Assembly: GCA_015548865.1 (NCBI GenBank)
Contig: JADMXW010000017.1
Location: forward strand, 86,002-150,001
Direction: 5' to 3'
From: Serratia marcescens
GTDB taxonomy: Bacteria > Pseudomonadota > Gammaproteobacteria > Enterobacterales > Enterobacteriaceae
Length of the DNA stretch: 64,000 bases
Part shown: positions 29,018-38,190 of the stretch, piece by piece
Layout of the letters: every line of letters starts with the position of its first letter
Numbering within the stretch: position 1 is the stretch's first letter
Notes under the pieces: generated by a model
Seen by the model: the letters and a program-made list of their open reading frames with translations, nothing else
Told to the model about the DNA's origin: nothing
The model's database searches: none
Made by a program: the position numbers and the translations under genes

Positions 29018-30076
29018 TCATGAAAACGGGCGGATACCACCGGTAATGGCAGGTTGCGCGGTCAGATAAAGCAGAACACCAGCACCGAACAACACAATGC
29101 CCCCCGTCAGCGACAGCGTGCTCCAGGCCGCCTGTTGCCACAGTACAGGAGCACGCGAGCGGCCCATTCGTTCAATCGCTCGGCGACAAAAGAACACCAA
29201 CAGCGCCAACACGGAGAGGGTTATGGCCGTGCCCAGCGCCATCGCAAGCGCAGAAGCAACGCCCCAAGCAAACACGCCAATCACTTTGGCAAACAGCAAC
29301 ACCAGAATCGCGCCAGAACAGGGACGCAGTCCCATAGCGCACACAATCGCCAACCGGGTGCGCCAACCATCACCACGTTGCAACTCCTCCTGCGAAGGCA
29401 GATGACGATGACCGCAGTTGCATACATTATCATCTATCAACGTAAATGAAGGCGCTAAAGGTAACGGACGCGCGTCTGAAGTCAACACACTCATACGTTG
29501 AATTTTTGGCATGCCAGTATGCCGGGCATGGGTAAATGCCGCCCACAGGCGCCTGAGCGCGCGCCCGCTTAGCCACAATCCCAGTATCGCCACCAGCATA
29601 AAACTGGCCTTTTCCATCCAGAAACTGCCGGCGTGCAATGCACGACTGGAGAGTTGCAAAACTCCCAACATAATGCTCACCAACATAATCGCCATCATGC
29701 CTTGCAGCAACGATGATGCCAGCGTCAGTTTTAGACTGTTTTTAAGATGTGCTGGATGCGTAGCGAGATAGGTGGTAATCACCACTTTGCCGTGCCCTGG
29801 CCCCACCGCGTGCAAAATACCGTATACCAGACTAAATGTTAGCAGGCTTAGCCCAGCTTGATGCGGCCGTTCATGCACTGCTTCGAGCAGCGTTGACATC
29901 TGCTGATGCATTACCTTCTGCCAGGCAACGCTTTGCAGCAGAATATCCGGCCAGTAGCGCAGCGCTACGTGAGTGCCCACCGCCAGCAGCAGTAAAAAAA
30001 TCGCTAACGGCCACAGGCCAAGGAAAATCCTCAATGTGCGGTTGTGTTTCGGTTTTTCAAACACAATCAATGGCAT
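29018..30076 (-). CDS. ZevB/RcnA-like nickel-cobalt-zinc transporter permease
   Basis: This 352-residue inner-membrane protein belongs to the NiCoT/RcnA-type metal permease group. It has about seven hydrophobic spans, the signature HAVGPGHGKVV (residues 89-97 core), a Cys/His-rich loop (VCNCGHRHLP) and GLRPCSGAILVLL. It overlaps the upstream DUF1007 gene by 10 bp. The same pair, ZevA-ZevB, was described as a zinc uptake system in Haemophilus influenzae, so zinc is the first guess; nickel or cobalt remain possible. Confidence 0.8.
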   Translation of the reverse strand: MPLIVFEKPKHNRTLRIFLGLWPLAIFLLLLAVGTHVALRYWPDILLQSVAWQKVMHQQMSTLLEAVHERPHQAGLSLLTFSLVYGILHAVGPGHGKVVITTYLATHPAHLKNSLKLTLASSLLQGMMAIMLVSIMLGVLQLSSRALHAGSFWMEKASFMLVAILGLWLSGRALRRLWAAFTHARHTGMPKIQRMSVLTSDARPLPLAPSFTLIDDNVCNCGHRHLPSQEELQRGDGWRTRLAIVCAMGLRPCSGAILVLLFAKVIGVFAWGVASALAMALGTAITLSVLALLVFFCRRAIERMGRSRAPVLWQQAAWSTLSLTGGIVLFGAGVLLYLTAQPAITGGIRPFS

Positions 30077-30732
30077 TCCAGCGTAATACGTTGCGCAAAC
30101 TGTTTCCCCAGTGCCAGATCCTCATCGGGAGCATCAGCTTTATCCAGCGACAGCGCATAAGAGCGTAAATCTGCACTGGGTTTCGGGGTAAACAACGATG
30201 TTTTACAGTGTTCCGCCAGCGCAGGTGCAAGGCGGACAGCGTTTTTATCCTGATAGGACATATCAACAAAATAGGTCGGGTCATAGGTAGAAATCTGTAG
30301 TGGTGCACCTTTCAATGCCTGTGGATGTGCCAGCGACAGCACAAACTCCAACACCGCTTTGTTACCCTGCCGCGACAGGTGATACTCCGTCGGCAATGAT
30401 TGAAATTTTATCGCTGTGTTATCCCGGTAGACCTCGGTAAAATAATGTTGGCCCAACACGTTCGCCATCACCTCCGCTGCCAGCTTTTTCCAGATTTCTG
30501 AGTCGCTTTTCGCATTACCTGCATCGTAGAGCAGGTCTGCCGAGGTAATCGGATCCATCGTCCAGTGCATACGCAACCCAGTGATCGTGTCGTTCTCACC
30601 TTCAACCGTGGTTTGGATATCGATAAAACTATGGGGATGTGCCCACACCGAAGGTGCTACAAGCAAGAACACCATGCCCCAACGCCACCCTAACTGAGCG
30701 CAACGGCGACCGAAAGTGTTATAAAGTAACAT
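30067..30732 (-). CDS. DUF1007 periplasmic protein (ZevA-like)
   Basis: DUF1007 proteins partner with RcnA-like permeases. The start at the ATG 30732 (AGAG upstream) gives 221 residues with a signal peptide ending in SVWA; the mature protein begins HPHSFIDIQ, the characteristic histidine-rich N-terminus that may bind metal. Conserved segments are GLRMHWTMDPITSADLLYD and ISTYDPTYFVDM. The gene overlaps the permease by 10 bp, so the two form one operon. Confidence 0.82.
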   Translation of the reverse strand: MLLYNTFGRRCAQLGWRWGMVFLLVAPSVWAHPHSFIDIQTTVEGENDTITGLRMHWTMDPITSADLLYDAGNAKSDSEIWKKLAAEVMANVLGQHYFTEVYRDNTAIKFQSLPTEYHLSRQGNKAVLEFVLSLAHPQALKGAPLQISTYDPTYFVDMSYQDKNAVRLAPALAEHCKTSLFTPKPSADLRSYALSLDKADAPDEDLALGKQFAQRITLECH

Positions 30733-30813
30733 AATGTATCGTCTCTTGACGCAGGCGGCAACGCTTGGATTCCCCAAGCATCATCCTATTTCGAAATGGG
30801 CGTGATGCCTGGC

Positions 30814-31962
30814 TTATTGATCCTGAGCAGGCGTCGCTGGTCGCAAAAATAGCGCGGGAATGGCCAAAGCAGCCATCACCAAAAACGTACCATGCTGGAG
30901 ATGCTCAAATAAAAAGCCAGACACCACCGTCATCACTGCAATGCTGCCCCCCATCGCCAGTGCCGAATAGACGGCCTGCAACCGCAACACATCTCCGCCG
31001 CTACGTGAAGAGATAAAGCGCATCGCGGCCAGATGGCACAGGGTAAAAGTACCGCAGTGCAATATCTGTATCACAATCAACCAAGGCAGCGCTACGGTGG
31101 CCCCCATCAAGCTCCAGCGTACAATGCCTGACAACGCCGACAGTAACAGCAGATCGCGTGCGCTAAAACGCGCAAACCAACGCTTGCTGAACATAAACAC
31201 CACCACCTCAGCCACCACGCCCAACGACCACAGATAACCAATCACCGCGGGCGAATAGCCCGCACTCTGCCAATAGATAACGCTAAAGCCGTAATAGGCC
31301 GCGTGTGCGCCTTGCAACAACGCAACGCAGACAAGAAAACGCCACACACCGGATTCACGCAGTAACTGAGGCCAGGGTGTTGCTGGTGCAGCATGTTCTG
31401 TGCCTACACTCGTCATTGGCATCACGGACGGTCTCAGTAGCATTCCCAATAGCATGCAGAACAGCCCAACGGTCAGTGTTGCCAGAATTGCCGTGTGTCC
31501 CCAGGCGGCCACCAACTCCCCCGTGACGGCGGATCCAATCACAAAGGCTACCGATCCCCAGACCCGCACCTTGCCATAATCCATGGCTATCTGGCGTTGC
31601 CAGGTGGCAGCCAGACCGTCGTTCAAAGGCACCAACGGAGAGAAGAACAGATTAAAACCCACTATCACCAGCAGCAGCCACAACCAGGCATTTCCCAGCC
31701 AGAAGCCCAGCGCCAGAATCAACGACAGCAGAGCCAAAAGACGTATTGCTTTGATAAGATGAGCGGGATTTCTCACACACGGCGTGATAAAAAGGCTGCC
31801 TACACAACGCGCGATCAGTCCGGCCCCCAGCAGCAAACCAATATTTTCCGCGCTGAGACCTTCCCCTTTCAGCCAGCCGCTCCAGAAAGGCAGGAAAATG
31901 CCATAACAAAAAAAGTAGGTGAAATAACTGAGCGCCAGCCAGTAGGTGGATTGCAAAACCAT
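30814..31962 (-). CDS. hcaT: HcaT-like major facilitator transporter
   Basis: HcaT is a proton symporter of the MFS annotated for 3-phenylpropionate in E. coli. The 382-residue protein has 12 predicted spans and closely follows the E. coli protein: VLQSTYWLALSYFTYFF at the start, GFNLFFSPLVPLNDGLA, LLQGAHAAYYGFS and QILHCGTFTLCHLAAMR. The associated hca dioxygenase genes are not nearby, so the true substrate here is open. It is downstream of a 135-bp gap from the lipoprotein hydrolase operon. Confidence 0.9.
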   Translation of the reverse strand: MVLQSTYWLALSYFTYFFCYGIFLPFWSGWLKGEGLSAENIGLLLGAGLIARCVGSLFITPCVRNPAHLIKAIRLLALLSLILALGFWLGNAWLWLLLVIVGFNLFFSPLVPLNDGLAATWQRQIAMDYGKVRVWGSVAFVIGSAVTGELVAAWGHTAILATLTVGLFCMLLGMLLRPSVMPMTSVGTEHAAPATPWPQLLRESGVWRFLVCVALLQGAHAAYYGFSVIYWQSAGYSPAVIGYLWSLGVVAEVVVFMFSKRWFARFSARDLLLLSALSGIVRWSLMGATVALPWLIVIQILHCGTFTLCHLAAMRFISSRSGGDVLRLQAVYSALAMGGSIAVMTVVSGFLFEHLQHGTFLVMAALAIPALFLRPATPAQDQ

Positions 31963-32097
31963 CGTCTCTCCTTATCAGCTGCGCAGCACATGTTGTCACT
32001 GCGTGCCTACAAGCCCCATCATCACGCCCCAAAAAGGCGTCTTAGCCTAACAGGTAAGGAAGTGGCTTCCCAGAGCGGGCTCGCAAAATTCAATTTA

Positions 32098-32964
32098 TCA
32101 GGAGCGGAGAAGATACCGTTGTGCGGGGTCTTCACAGGGCACACGCATCTGCAACAACGCGGGCCAAAGTGCGGGCCAATCCCCCTCATGCCCCACGTCG
32201 TGTACTACACGCACATCGGCACAGCGTCCCACGGCAGCGACAAAAAAATGCGCAATAATGGAAGGAACAATGCGATCGGCATCGCCACTGAAATGCAGTT
32301 GCGGCACAGCGGCAGTCTTGCTTGCTACATCAGCAGGATTAAGCGAATCAGGCATGAGAGATACACGGTGCAGGCGATTAACAGCAACATGATCGAGGTT
32401 ACCCGCTACTGTGCGCAGTAGCGCGATATCATTACGCCGTGCAGCAATCAACACTGCGATGGCACCGCCGCCAGAATATCCAGTCAACACCACGCGCTGA
32501 CCCGATATCTGGCGCAAATAGTGTGAAATGGCCGCATCCATCGCCGCGACAACATCGGGTGCAAAACGTTTGTCCGTCCAGTATTCAGGGCGACAGGCAG
32601 ATGCGTGTTCAATGGAAGTAAATTGGCAGGGGCGCGCCAGATAAACCACATTGGCGGCTGTATCCTCTGCGGCTAATGCCAGTCCCATGGCACGGCGCGG
32701 CGTAGGATCTTGCGATACCTGATAACGACCGCGCCAGGCACGTCCATCACCCTCAATATAAACGTGTAATGGACGATCGCTGCGCGTAATGCGCACATAG
32801 GTGGTCAAGTGAAAGGGAGCGACCCACAACGTGTCATGGTGCAAATCACCACGTAGAGCCAATTGTTCAGCATGATACTGAGGATCGAAATGGCACCCTG
32901 TCAACCCAGTGACCAATGGCAACAACAGCCTACAAAATACAGAGAGAAACGCGCGGCTCAACAT
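32098..32964 (-). CDS. Alpha/beta-hydrolase lipoprotein
   Basis: I start this gene at the ATG at 32964, giving 288 residues with a lipoprotein signal (LSRAFLSVFCRLLLPLVTG then LTGC lipobox), so it is probably anchored in a cell-envelope membrane. The body is an alpha/beta-hydrolase: LHVYIEGDGRAW near the oxyanion region, the nucleophile elbow GYSGGGA with the catalytic Ser, an Asp in SGDADRIVPS and a His in VHDVGHEGDWP. The substrate is unknown; an esterase or deacylase is likely. It overlaps the TPR-glycosyltransferase gene by 7 bp, so the two are translationally coupled, and the autotransporter lies upstream of both. Confidence 0.8.
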   Translation of the reverse strand: MLSRAFLSVFCRLLLPLVTGLTGCHFDPQYHAEQLALRGDLHHDTLWVAPFHLTTYVRITRSDRPLHVYIEGDGRAWRGRYQVSQDPTPRRAMGLALAAEDTAANVVYLARPCQFTSIEHASACRPEYWTDKRFAPDVVAAMDAAISHYLRQISGQRVVLTGYSGGGAIAVLIAARRNDIALLRTVAGNLDHVAVNRLHRVSLMPDSLNPADVASKTAAVPQLHFSGDADRIVPSIIAHFFVAAVGRCADVRVVHDVGHEGDWPALWPALLQMRVPCEDPAQRYLLRS

Positions 32965-34955
32965 GGCTGATACCAAGGCCACTGTTTCAGCCGCTGCGCC
33001 ATGGCTTGTACAACCGGTGCCCAATGCCCATGCTGCGGTTGACGAAACAGCGTTAATGAGGGATACCAAGGGGAGTCATCACGCGACAGCAACCAGCGCC
33101 ATTCAGGCTCGTAAGGCAGCATCACCCATGCAGGCCGCCCCAGTGCACCGGCTAAATGCACAGGAGAGGAATCTACTGAAATCAACACATCGATAATGCA
33201 TAAGATAGCCGCCGTATCATCAAAATCGACGATCTCATCGCTCAGCGACAACAGATCCATCCCTGCAGGCGGCGTAGCCGCTTGGGATGCAGCCACACCT
33301 TTCTGCAGCGCAAGAAAGCTAACGCCAGGCTGTGCCAGTGGCGCAAGATCGTTCAGGGTCATCGAGCGATTTTTATCATTGTTATGTTCTGGCCTCCCCG
33401 CCCAAACCAATCCAACAAGCGGTCGAGGTAAATGCGCCAGTCGCTGCTGCCAGGCAGCGATACGCTGGGGATCGGCAAACAGATAAGGCACCGTGCCGGG
33501 CAAATCGGCCAATTGCAGACCCAACGCCATAGGCAAACTCATCAGTTCACAGTGATAATCAAAGGGTGGTGGTAAACTCTCACGGACGACAATGGTATCC
33601 CAACCTTCGCAGCGGCGAGCCAGAGCCAGGCACTCTTTGTTCACTTGCAAAATAATGCGCGCTTCACTGCGCTCGCGGGCGATTTTTACCAAACGCAAAA
33701 ACTGAAAAGTGTCACCGAAGCCTTGTTCATCGTGGATCAGCAAGCATTTTCCGGCGATTTTCTGCCCTTCCCAGCGAGGTTTCTGCACATGTCGGCATAC
33801 CTTAGCCGTATGTTCCATCTGGTAACGAAAGCGATATTCGCGCCAACCGTGTGAAAAATTACCCGTCACCAACAGCAGTGACGCCAGATCGAAGCGGGCC
33901 GCCATCTCACCGGGACGAACGCGTACCAGCATGGCCATAATACGCAATGCTGGCTCCATTTTTAACTGAGCACGCAGCGCTCGTGCCAGTAAATGCCACA
34001 ACGTCGGCGGTCCGTTACCTTTAGCCAATGTTTGCGTCAGCAAGGCCTCCACCTCAGCATGGCATCCTTGCGCAGACAGTTCGAGTACCTGCTGGTGGCA
34101 TGCAGCAATCGCCTCTGCAGACAGCGCAGTACCCGACGTTGCGCCCTGCGCGTTAACGCGGTCCGGCGCAAAGGCGCGTAGTGCATCCAGCCAACGTGCG
34201 GCCTCTTCTGGTCGCTGACGCGCCGTCGCCAAATCGGCAAGATTGAGATAGGCCTCCGCGCATCGAGGGGCAATGGCTATCGACTGTTCAGCCAACTCGG
34301 CAGCTCGCTCCATCTGACCGAGTTCGCGTAACAATGAGGATTGATTGATGCAGGCCTGAACAAAATGAGGAGCGTGCTCCAGCGCCTGCTGATAGTGATA
34401 CAATGCTTGTGGGCTGTCTCCTAAACGACGTAGCGTGTTTGCCAGATTATTATGTGCTTGTGGACTGGTAGGGCGAACAGCCAGCACGTTTCGCAAACAC
34501 GTCTCGCTGAAAGTCAGCTTTCCACACTCTTGTGCGATGATACCCAGATTGTTCCACGCATCCATCAGTTGCGGATCGGCAGCGACCGCCTTACGAGCCG
34601 ACTGCTCTGCCTCCCTCAGTAATCCCTTTTGGCGGTACATCTCTGCCAAATTACTGTGAAGCAGCGCTGGCGCTTGCGGCATCCGGGTAGCCGCTTCCAA
34701 ATAGCCAATGGCCCGTTCCTGTAAGCCATACGCATGCGCCATGATGCCGAGCAAATGTACGGCACCTGGCTGCTGAGGTGATACACGTAAAATACGCAGA
34801 CAGAGTTGCTCTGCCTGCGCTGCCTGACCAGCCCGCCAGTGTGCATATGCACGCCGCATGGCCGTCTCTACGGTAAGCGGAGCGCTCACTGGGTGAGTAG
34901 GATTAAGCACAAAAGAACTCCCTGGTGCCGAAGCATGAACTGAAATATGTGCCAA
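32958..34955 (-). CDS. TPR-domain glycosyltransferase (GT9-like), probable autotransporter glycosylase
   Basis: The 665-residue protein has TPR units at about residues 33-260, a second helical block at about 285-375, and a C-terminal glycosyltransferase domain of the heptosyltransferase-like fold at about 395-655. The last shows the motif DEQGFGDTFQFLRLV (residues 409-423) and the nucleotide-sugar region SVDSSPVHLAGALGRPAWV with PYEPEWRWLL. Such TPR-GT proteins modify proteins or glycans in the cytoplasm. It starts 30 bp after the autotransporter gene and overlaps the hydrolase gene, so it may glycosylate the autotransporter passenger before export; this is inference from position. The TTG start at 34955 lies within a hairpin; an ATG at 34859 preceded by AGAG is a real alternative that still keeps all TPRs. 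Confidence 0.8.
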   Translation of the reverse strand: MAHISVHASAPGSSFVLNPTHPVSAPLTVETAMRRAYAHWRAGQAAQAEQLCLRILRVSPQQPGAVHLLGIMAHAYGLQERAIGYLEAATRMPQAPALLHSNLAEMYRQKGLLREAEQSARKAVAADPQLMDAWNNLGIIAQECGKLTFSETCLRNVLAVRPTSPQAHNNLANTLRRLGDSPQALYHYQQALEHAPHFVQACINQSSLLRELGQMERAAELAEQSIAIAPRCAEAYLNLADLATARQRPEEAARWLDALRAFAPDRVNAQGATSGTALSAEAIAACHQQVLELSAQGCHAEVEALLTQTLAKGNGPPTLWHLLARALRAQLKMEPALRIMAMLVRVRPGEMAARFDLASLLLVTGNFSHGWREYRFRYQMEHTAKVCRHVQKPRWEGQKIAGKCLLIHDEQGFGDTFQFLRLVKIARERSEARIILQVNKECLALARRCEGWDTIVVRESLPPPFDYHCELMSLPMALGLQLADLPGTVPYLFADPQRIAAWQQRLAHLPRPLVGLVWAGRPEHNNDKNRSMTLNDLAPLAQPGVSFLALQKGVAASQAATPPAGMDLLSLSDEIVDFDDTAAILCIIDVLISVDSSPVHLAGALGRPAWVMLPYEPEWRWLLSRDDSPWYPSLTLFRQPQHGHWAPVVQAMAQRLKQWPWYQPC

Positions 34956-34976
34956 GGGCGTAATTGCGCCCCTGGC
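34953..34976 (-). promoter_or_regulatory. Hairpin between autotransporter and glycosyltransferase genes
   Basis: On the minus strand CCAGGGGCG can pair with CGCCCTTGG (one G-U) over a six-base loop. No T-run follows. The stem contains the possible TTG start of the glycosyltransferase gene and could lower its expression relative to the autotransporter. Confidence 0.35.
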
Positions 34977-34985
34977 AAATCGGCA

Positions 34986-37880
34986 TCAGAACTGCCAACG
35001 CAGTTGCAGATTACCAGTATGACTTTGATAATGCTGAGCTGCCTCACCGGTATATTTTATCGTTACGCTGAGGTCACGAGAACCAACAAGGGAAACCCCC
35101 GCCGAAAACACTCCGGTATCCACAACAGGCTTTGAGCCACGGGCAACAAATGAACTCGCCCCGGTGCTGTCAGCAGAGAAACTGGCCACGGATTGCAACG
35201 CATCGTCATGATATTCATGACGCCATCCGGCCTGGATAAATGGCTGTATTTCGCCATCCGACATTTTGAAGCGATGATCCAGTTTTAACGCCAGGTCACT
35301 TTTAAGTGAAGTGACCGTTGTATCTTCGACACGTAATCCCGCGCCGTTGCCGCCCGATTCGGTATAACCATCCTGACTCAGTTTGCTGTAGGTCAAGGCC
35401 GCAATCGGCGTCAATCGGGTCCGCATCGTCCCCATAGAGAGCGGATACCCCACCAGACCGGATGCAACAAATTGGTTCCCTTTGAAATCTGCCGTGGTAT
35501 TACCGTTAAACCCAGTGAAATCAATCTGACGTTTGGTGTCGTAATGGTGGAAGATACCACCGGTGGTCAGGTTGACATACCAAGGGTTACCCTCGTAGTT
35601 GGCATAGCCGAACAGTCCGTAAGATTTCACATGGGCCGAACTGCCCAGATTATCGCCGCTGCTGTTCACCATCGTGGTGGTGTAGCTGCCTAACCCCCCC
35701 AGACGCCAGTTGTCATTGACTTCACCATCGCCCCCTAGCATCAGTCCAACAAAGTGCCCATCGTAACCTGCAATTTCCCCTTGCTGGCCTCGGTTAACCT
35801 TACCGCCAAAGCCCTGCCCCCAGGCCACCGGACCGTCATCATTTTCCCCGGTAGAGATACCGCTACCCGCACCCGCCAGACGAATAGCTTCGCCACGCTG
35901 CGCTAATACATCCAATACTGACATGGCTGGCAGTGCTGCCGCCTGTGCCGATGCTGAGGCAATCGCCGCTGGGCTCAGTTGCGCGCCTGCTCGGTTTGCC
36001 TCTGCCGTATTTCCTACAGCGGCTCCGGCATTAAACAGATTGAGCAGTGACGATTCCGTACCACCGTAGTTAAACAAGCCATTCAAGGATGACATAGCGT
36101 TTGACGTCGTCGCGTAACCGATAGGCTTGTAATCGCCATTACAGTCACCCAGCGTCACCACCAAGTCACTGGTATTACCGTGCGTTACCGTATTACCGGT
36201 CAACAAACCGGTATAATTCTCAGCCCAGTAATCCAGTTTATCTGCGTTGTAGTCAGTGCCCTCACTGTTTGCACGAATCACCACATAACGCTGCCCTTGT
36301 GCAAACGCATATTGTCCGTTACCCACCAGCCCAACATTAGATCCGCTAGCGATATTGGCGCTGCCGGACACCACCAATCGGCCATATCCGTTGTAGGAGT
36401 TGATATCCCCGTTGGTAGCGAAGTAGTTATTCACGCCAAACAGCAGGCTGGCACCGCCACCTTGCTGGTAGTCACCGTCAATCGAGAGCACATTATTGAC
36501 CAGAAGCTGTGCTGAGCCGTTCACCAATTGGCCTTCACCCAGAATGACATTATCATTGAGTACCGTACTGCCCGTGACAAAAGTCAGGTCACCCGCTGCA
36601 ATAGAAATGGTGCCAATGCTGCTGAGATCGTACCCGGTCAACGTGCCGACATCCTCATCTTTGCCGCCAAAGAAAGTGAGCCCGCTGGTGGAATAAATAT
36701 TTCCCGCAATTACCCCATCATTATAAATCGACCCGATACTCCCTCCATCAATGGAGAGCGCCGCTGACTCACCGCCAATAATGCCTTCGTTGGTGATATT
36801 GCCAAGGGTACCACCGTTGTAAACCCCCATGGCAACGTCAGTATCAATGATGCCGGAGTTGAAGAACGTCCCCACGTAGGAGCCGCCTTCCACTATCAGA
36901 CCATATTCTGCACCAATCATGCCTTCGTTGATAATGCTGCCAATGGAGCCGACAGCCTCCTCTTGATCGCCAAACGCACCGATCGCCAGATTGGCACTCA
37001 AGGTCCCCGAGTTGAAGAACGTACCTACATATGCGCCACCCGCCACAATCAGCCCATCACTGGCATCGATAAGACCCGAATTGGAGATGGAACCGATCGA
37101 ACTGTCATCTTCTACATTATCACCAAATACGCCAATACCGAGGCCTGCGCTGATCGTGCCACTGTTGATCAACGACTCCACACTGGCGTCGTTTTCGACA
37201 ATAATCCCCTCATCTCCAGTGATAAGGCCGGTGTTATTGATAGAGTAAATGCTGGCGTTGTTGAGCCAAATGGCAACATCATCATCATCAGAAGCGATTA
37301 CGCCGGAATTGGTTAACACATACAGCATGGAGTCATTTTCTAACACGACACCATTGTTACCACTTATCTCGCCGGAGTTTTCAAACATGCACAGGCTACT
37401 GGCGTTAACCAAAAATGCGGCATCTTCATAACCGTAAATATTTCCGGAGTTGTTAAACTCCCCCATAAAACTATTATTTTCGAGATAAATCCCTTTATGA
37501 CCTTCGATGGTACCGGTATTAAATAACGAATCAATATTACCGGCATCACTCCAAACACCAATATTGTCATTCGCAGAAATCAAACCGGAGTTGGTCATTC
37601 CGCCAATAGAGCCCGTGTTATAAATACCGTCATTCCCCGTGATAATGCCAGCGTTGCTTAGCGTGCCAATGGTCGAGGTATTAGTGATACCAAAATCTGT
37701 GCCGGTAAGTGTTCCGGTGTTGGTAATACTCACATAATCTTGTGCGGTGGTAATGCTCAAACCACTTGAGCTCGTTGAAACATCAATCGATGCAGCGGAT
37801 GATGGGTAAGTAGAAATAACACCGAGTATGGCACTTACCGCGACTACCAATGGTTTAACCTTGAATGATGAAGACCTCAT
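34986..37880 (-). CDS. Type V autotransporter adhesin with repeat passenger
   Basis: The 964-residue protein is a classical monomeric autotransporter: a signal peptide (FKVKPLVVAVSAILGVIST, cleavage near SSAA), a passenger of about 640 residues and a C-terminal beta-barrel of about 270 residues ending in a Phe after alternating hydrophobics (NLQLRWQF). The first half of the passenger is built from degenerate repeats of about 20 residues of the form I-x-N-x-G-x-I, predicted to make a beta-helix, rich in Asn, Ser, Thr and Gly. The barrel has WGQGFGG and YGLFGYANYEGNPWYV features. No protease triad is obvious, so adhesion or aggregation is likely. GGGAGAAG precedes the start. It heads an apparent operon with a glycosyltransferase. 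Confidence 0.9.
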   Translation of the reverse strand: MRSSSFKVKPLVVAVSAILGVISTYPSSAASIDVSTSSSGLSITTAQDYVSITNTGTLTGTDFGITNTSTIGTLSNAGIITGNDGIYNTGSIGGMTNSGLISANDNIGVWSDAGNIDSLFNTGTIEGHKGIYLENNSFMGEFNNSGNIYGYEDAAFLVNASSLCMFENSGEISGNNGVVLENDSMLYVLTNSGVIASDDDDVAIWLNNASIYSINNTGLITGDEGIIVENDASVESLINSGTISAGLGIGVFGDNVEDDSSIGSISNSGLIDASDGLIVAGGAYVGTFFNSGTLSANLAIGAFGDQEEAVGSIGSIINEGMIGAEYGLIVEGGSYVGTFFNSGIIDTDVAMGVYNGGTLGNITNEGIIGGESAALSIDGGSIGSIYNDGVIAGNIYSTSGLTFFGGKDEDVGTLTGYDLSSIGTISIAAGDLTFVTGSTVLNDNVILGEGQLVNGSAQLLVNNVLSIDGDYQQGGGASLLFGVNNYFATNGDINSYNGYGRLVVSGSANIASGSNVGLVGNGQYAFAQGQRYVVIRANSEGTDYNADKLDYWAENYTGLLTGNTVTHGNTSDLVVTLGDCNGDYKPIGYATTSNAMSSLNGLFNYGGTESSLLNLFNAGAAVGNTAEANRAGAQLSPAAIASASAQAAALPAMSVLDVLAQRGEAIRLAGAGSGISTGENDDGPVAWGQGFGGKVNRGQQGEIAGYDGHFVGLMLGGDGEVNDNWRLGGLGSYTTTMVNSSGDNLGSSAHVKSYGLFGYANYEGNPWYVNLTTGGIFHHYDTKRQIDFTGFNGNTTADFKGNQFVASGLVGYPLSMGTMRTRLTPIAALTYSKLSQDGYTESGGNGAGLRVEDTTVTSLKSDLALKLDHRFKMSDGEIQPFIQAGWRHEYHDDALQSVASFSADSTGASSFVARGSKPVVDTGVFSAGVSLVGSRDLSVTIKYTGEAAQHYQSHTGNLQLRWQF

Positions 37881-38190
37881 TCGGCACTTCTCCCAAATAA
37901 ATAACTAATTGATATTTCATCATTCCACTGATATCGATAGCTTATTAATTAATAACTGTGAATAATAATTTACGGTTATTAATTAAAAGCAAACCTCCTG
38001 GAAATAACGCGCTTGCTATAAGAACTGTCTCAAAGGGTAGACGGGACATGGGAGAAAACTTTCATATTCTGATTCTTGCTATAGCAGCGTCAGGATGGGG
38101 TATATCTGAGAGTTACACGGAGACGATGAGGAAGGGCGGTAAAAAAAACGCCAGCCCATAGGCTGGCGTTAATATATGTGTTACTCGTGA
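37881..38190. other. Autotransporter-glyA intergenic stretch
   Basis: The 310-bp gap is AT-rich next to the autotransporter start and should contain its promoter. I see no convincing operator. The 9-mer CTTGCTATA occurs twice, near 38010 and 38075. The glyA terminator closes the gap. A 67-codon frame on the plus strand has no support. Confidence 0.4.
38141..38169 (-). terminator. Rho-independent terminator of glyA
   Basis: On the minus strand ACGCCAGCC pairs perfectly with GGCTGGCGT and is followed by eight T residues. Confidence 0.92.

Noticed and set aside
31495..32421. Plus-strand open frame of 308 codons
   Set aside because: It runs antisense across hcaT and the lipoprotein hydrolase, both with clear family motifs. 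Its product is low in hydrophobic residues and matches nothing I know.
37958..38161. 67-codon plus-strand frame before glyA
   Set aside because: No ribosome site or recognisable protein; it ends within the glyA terminator.
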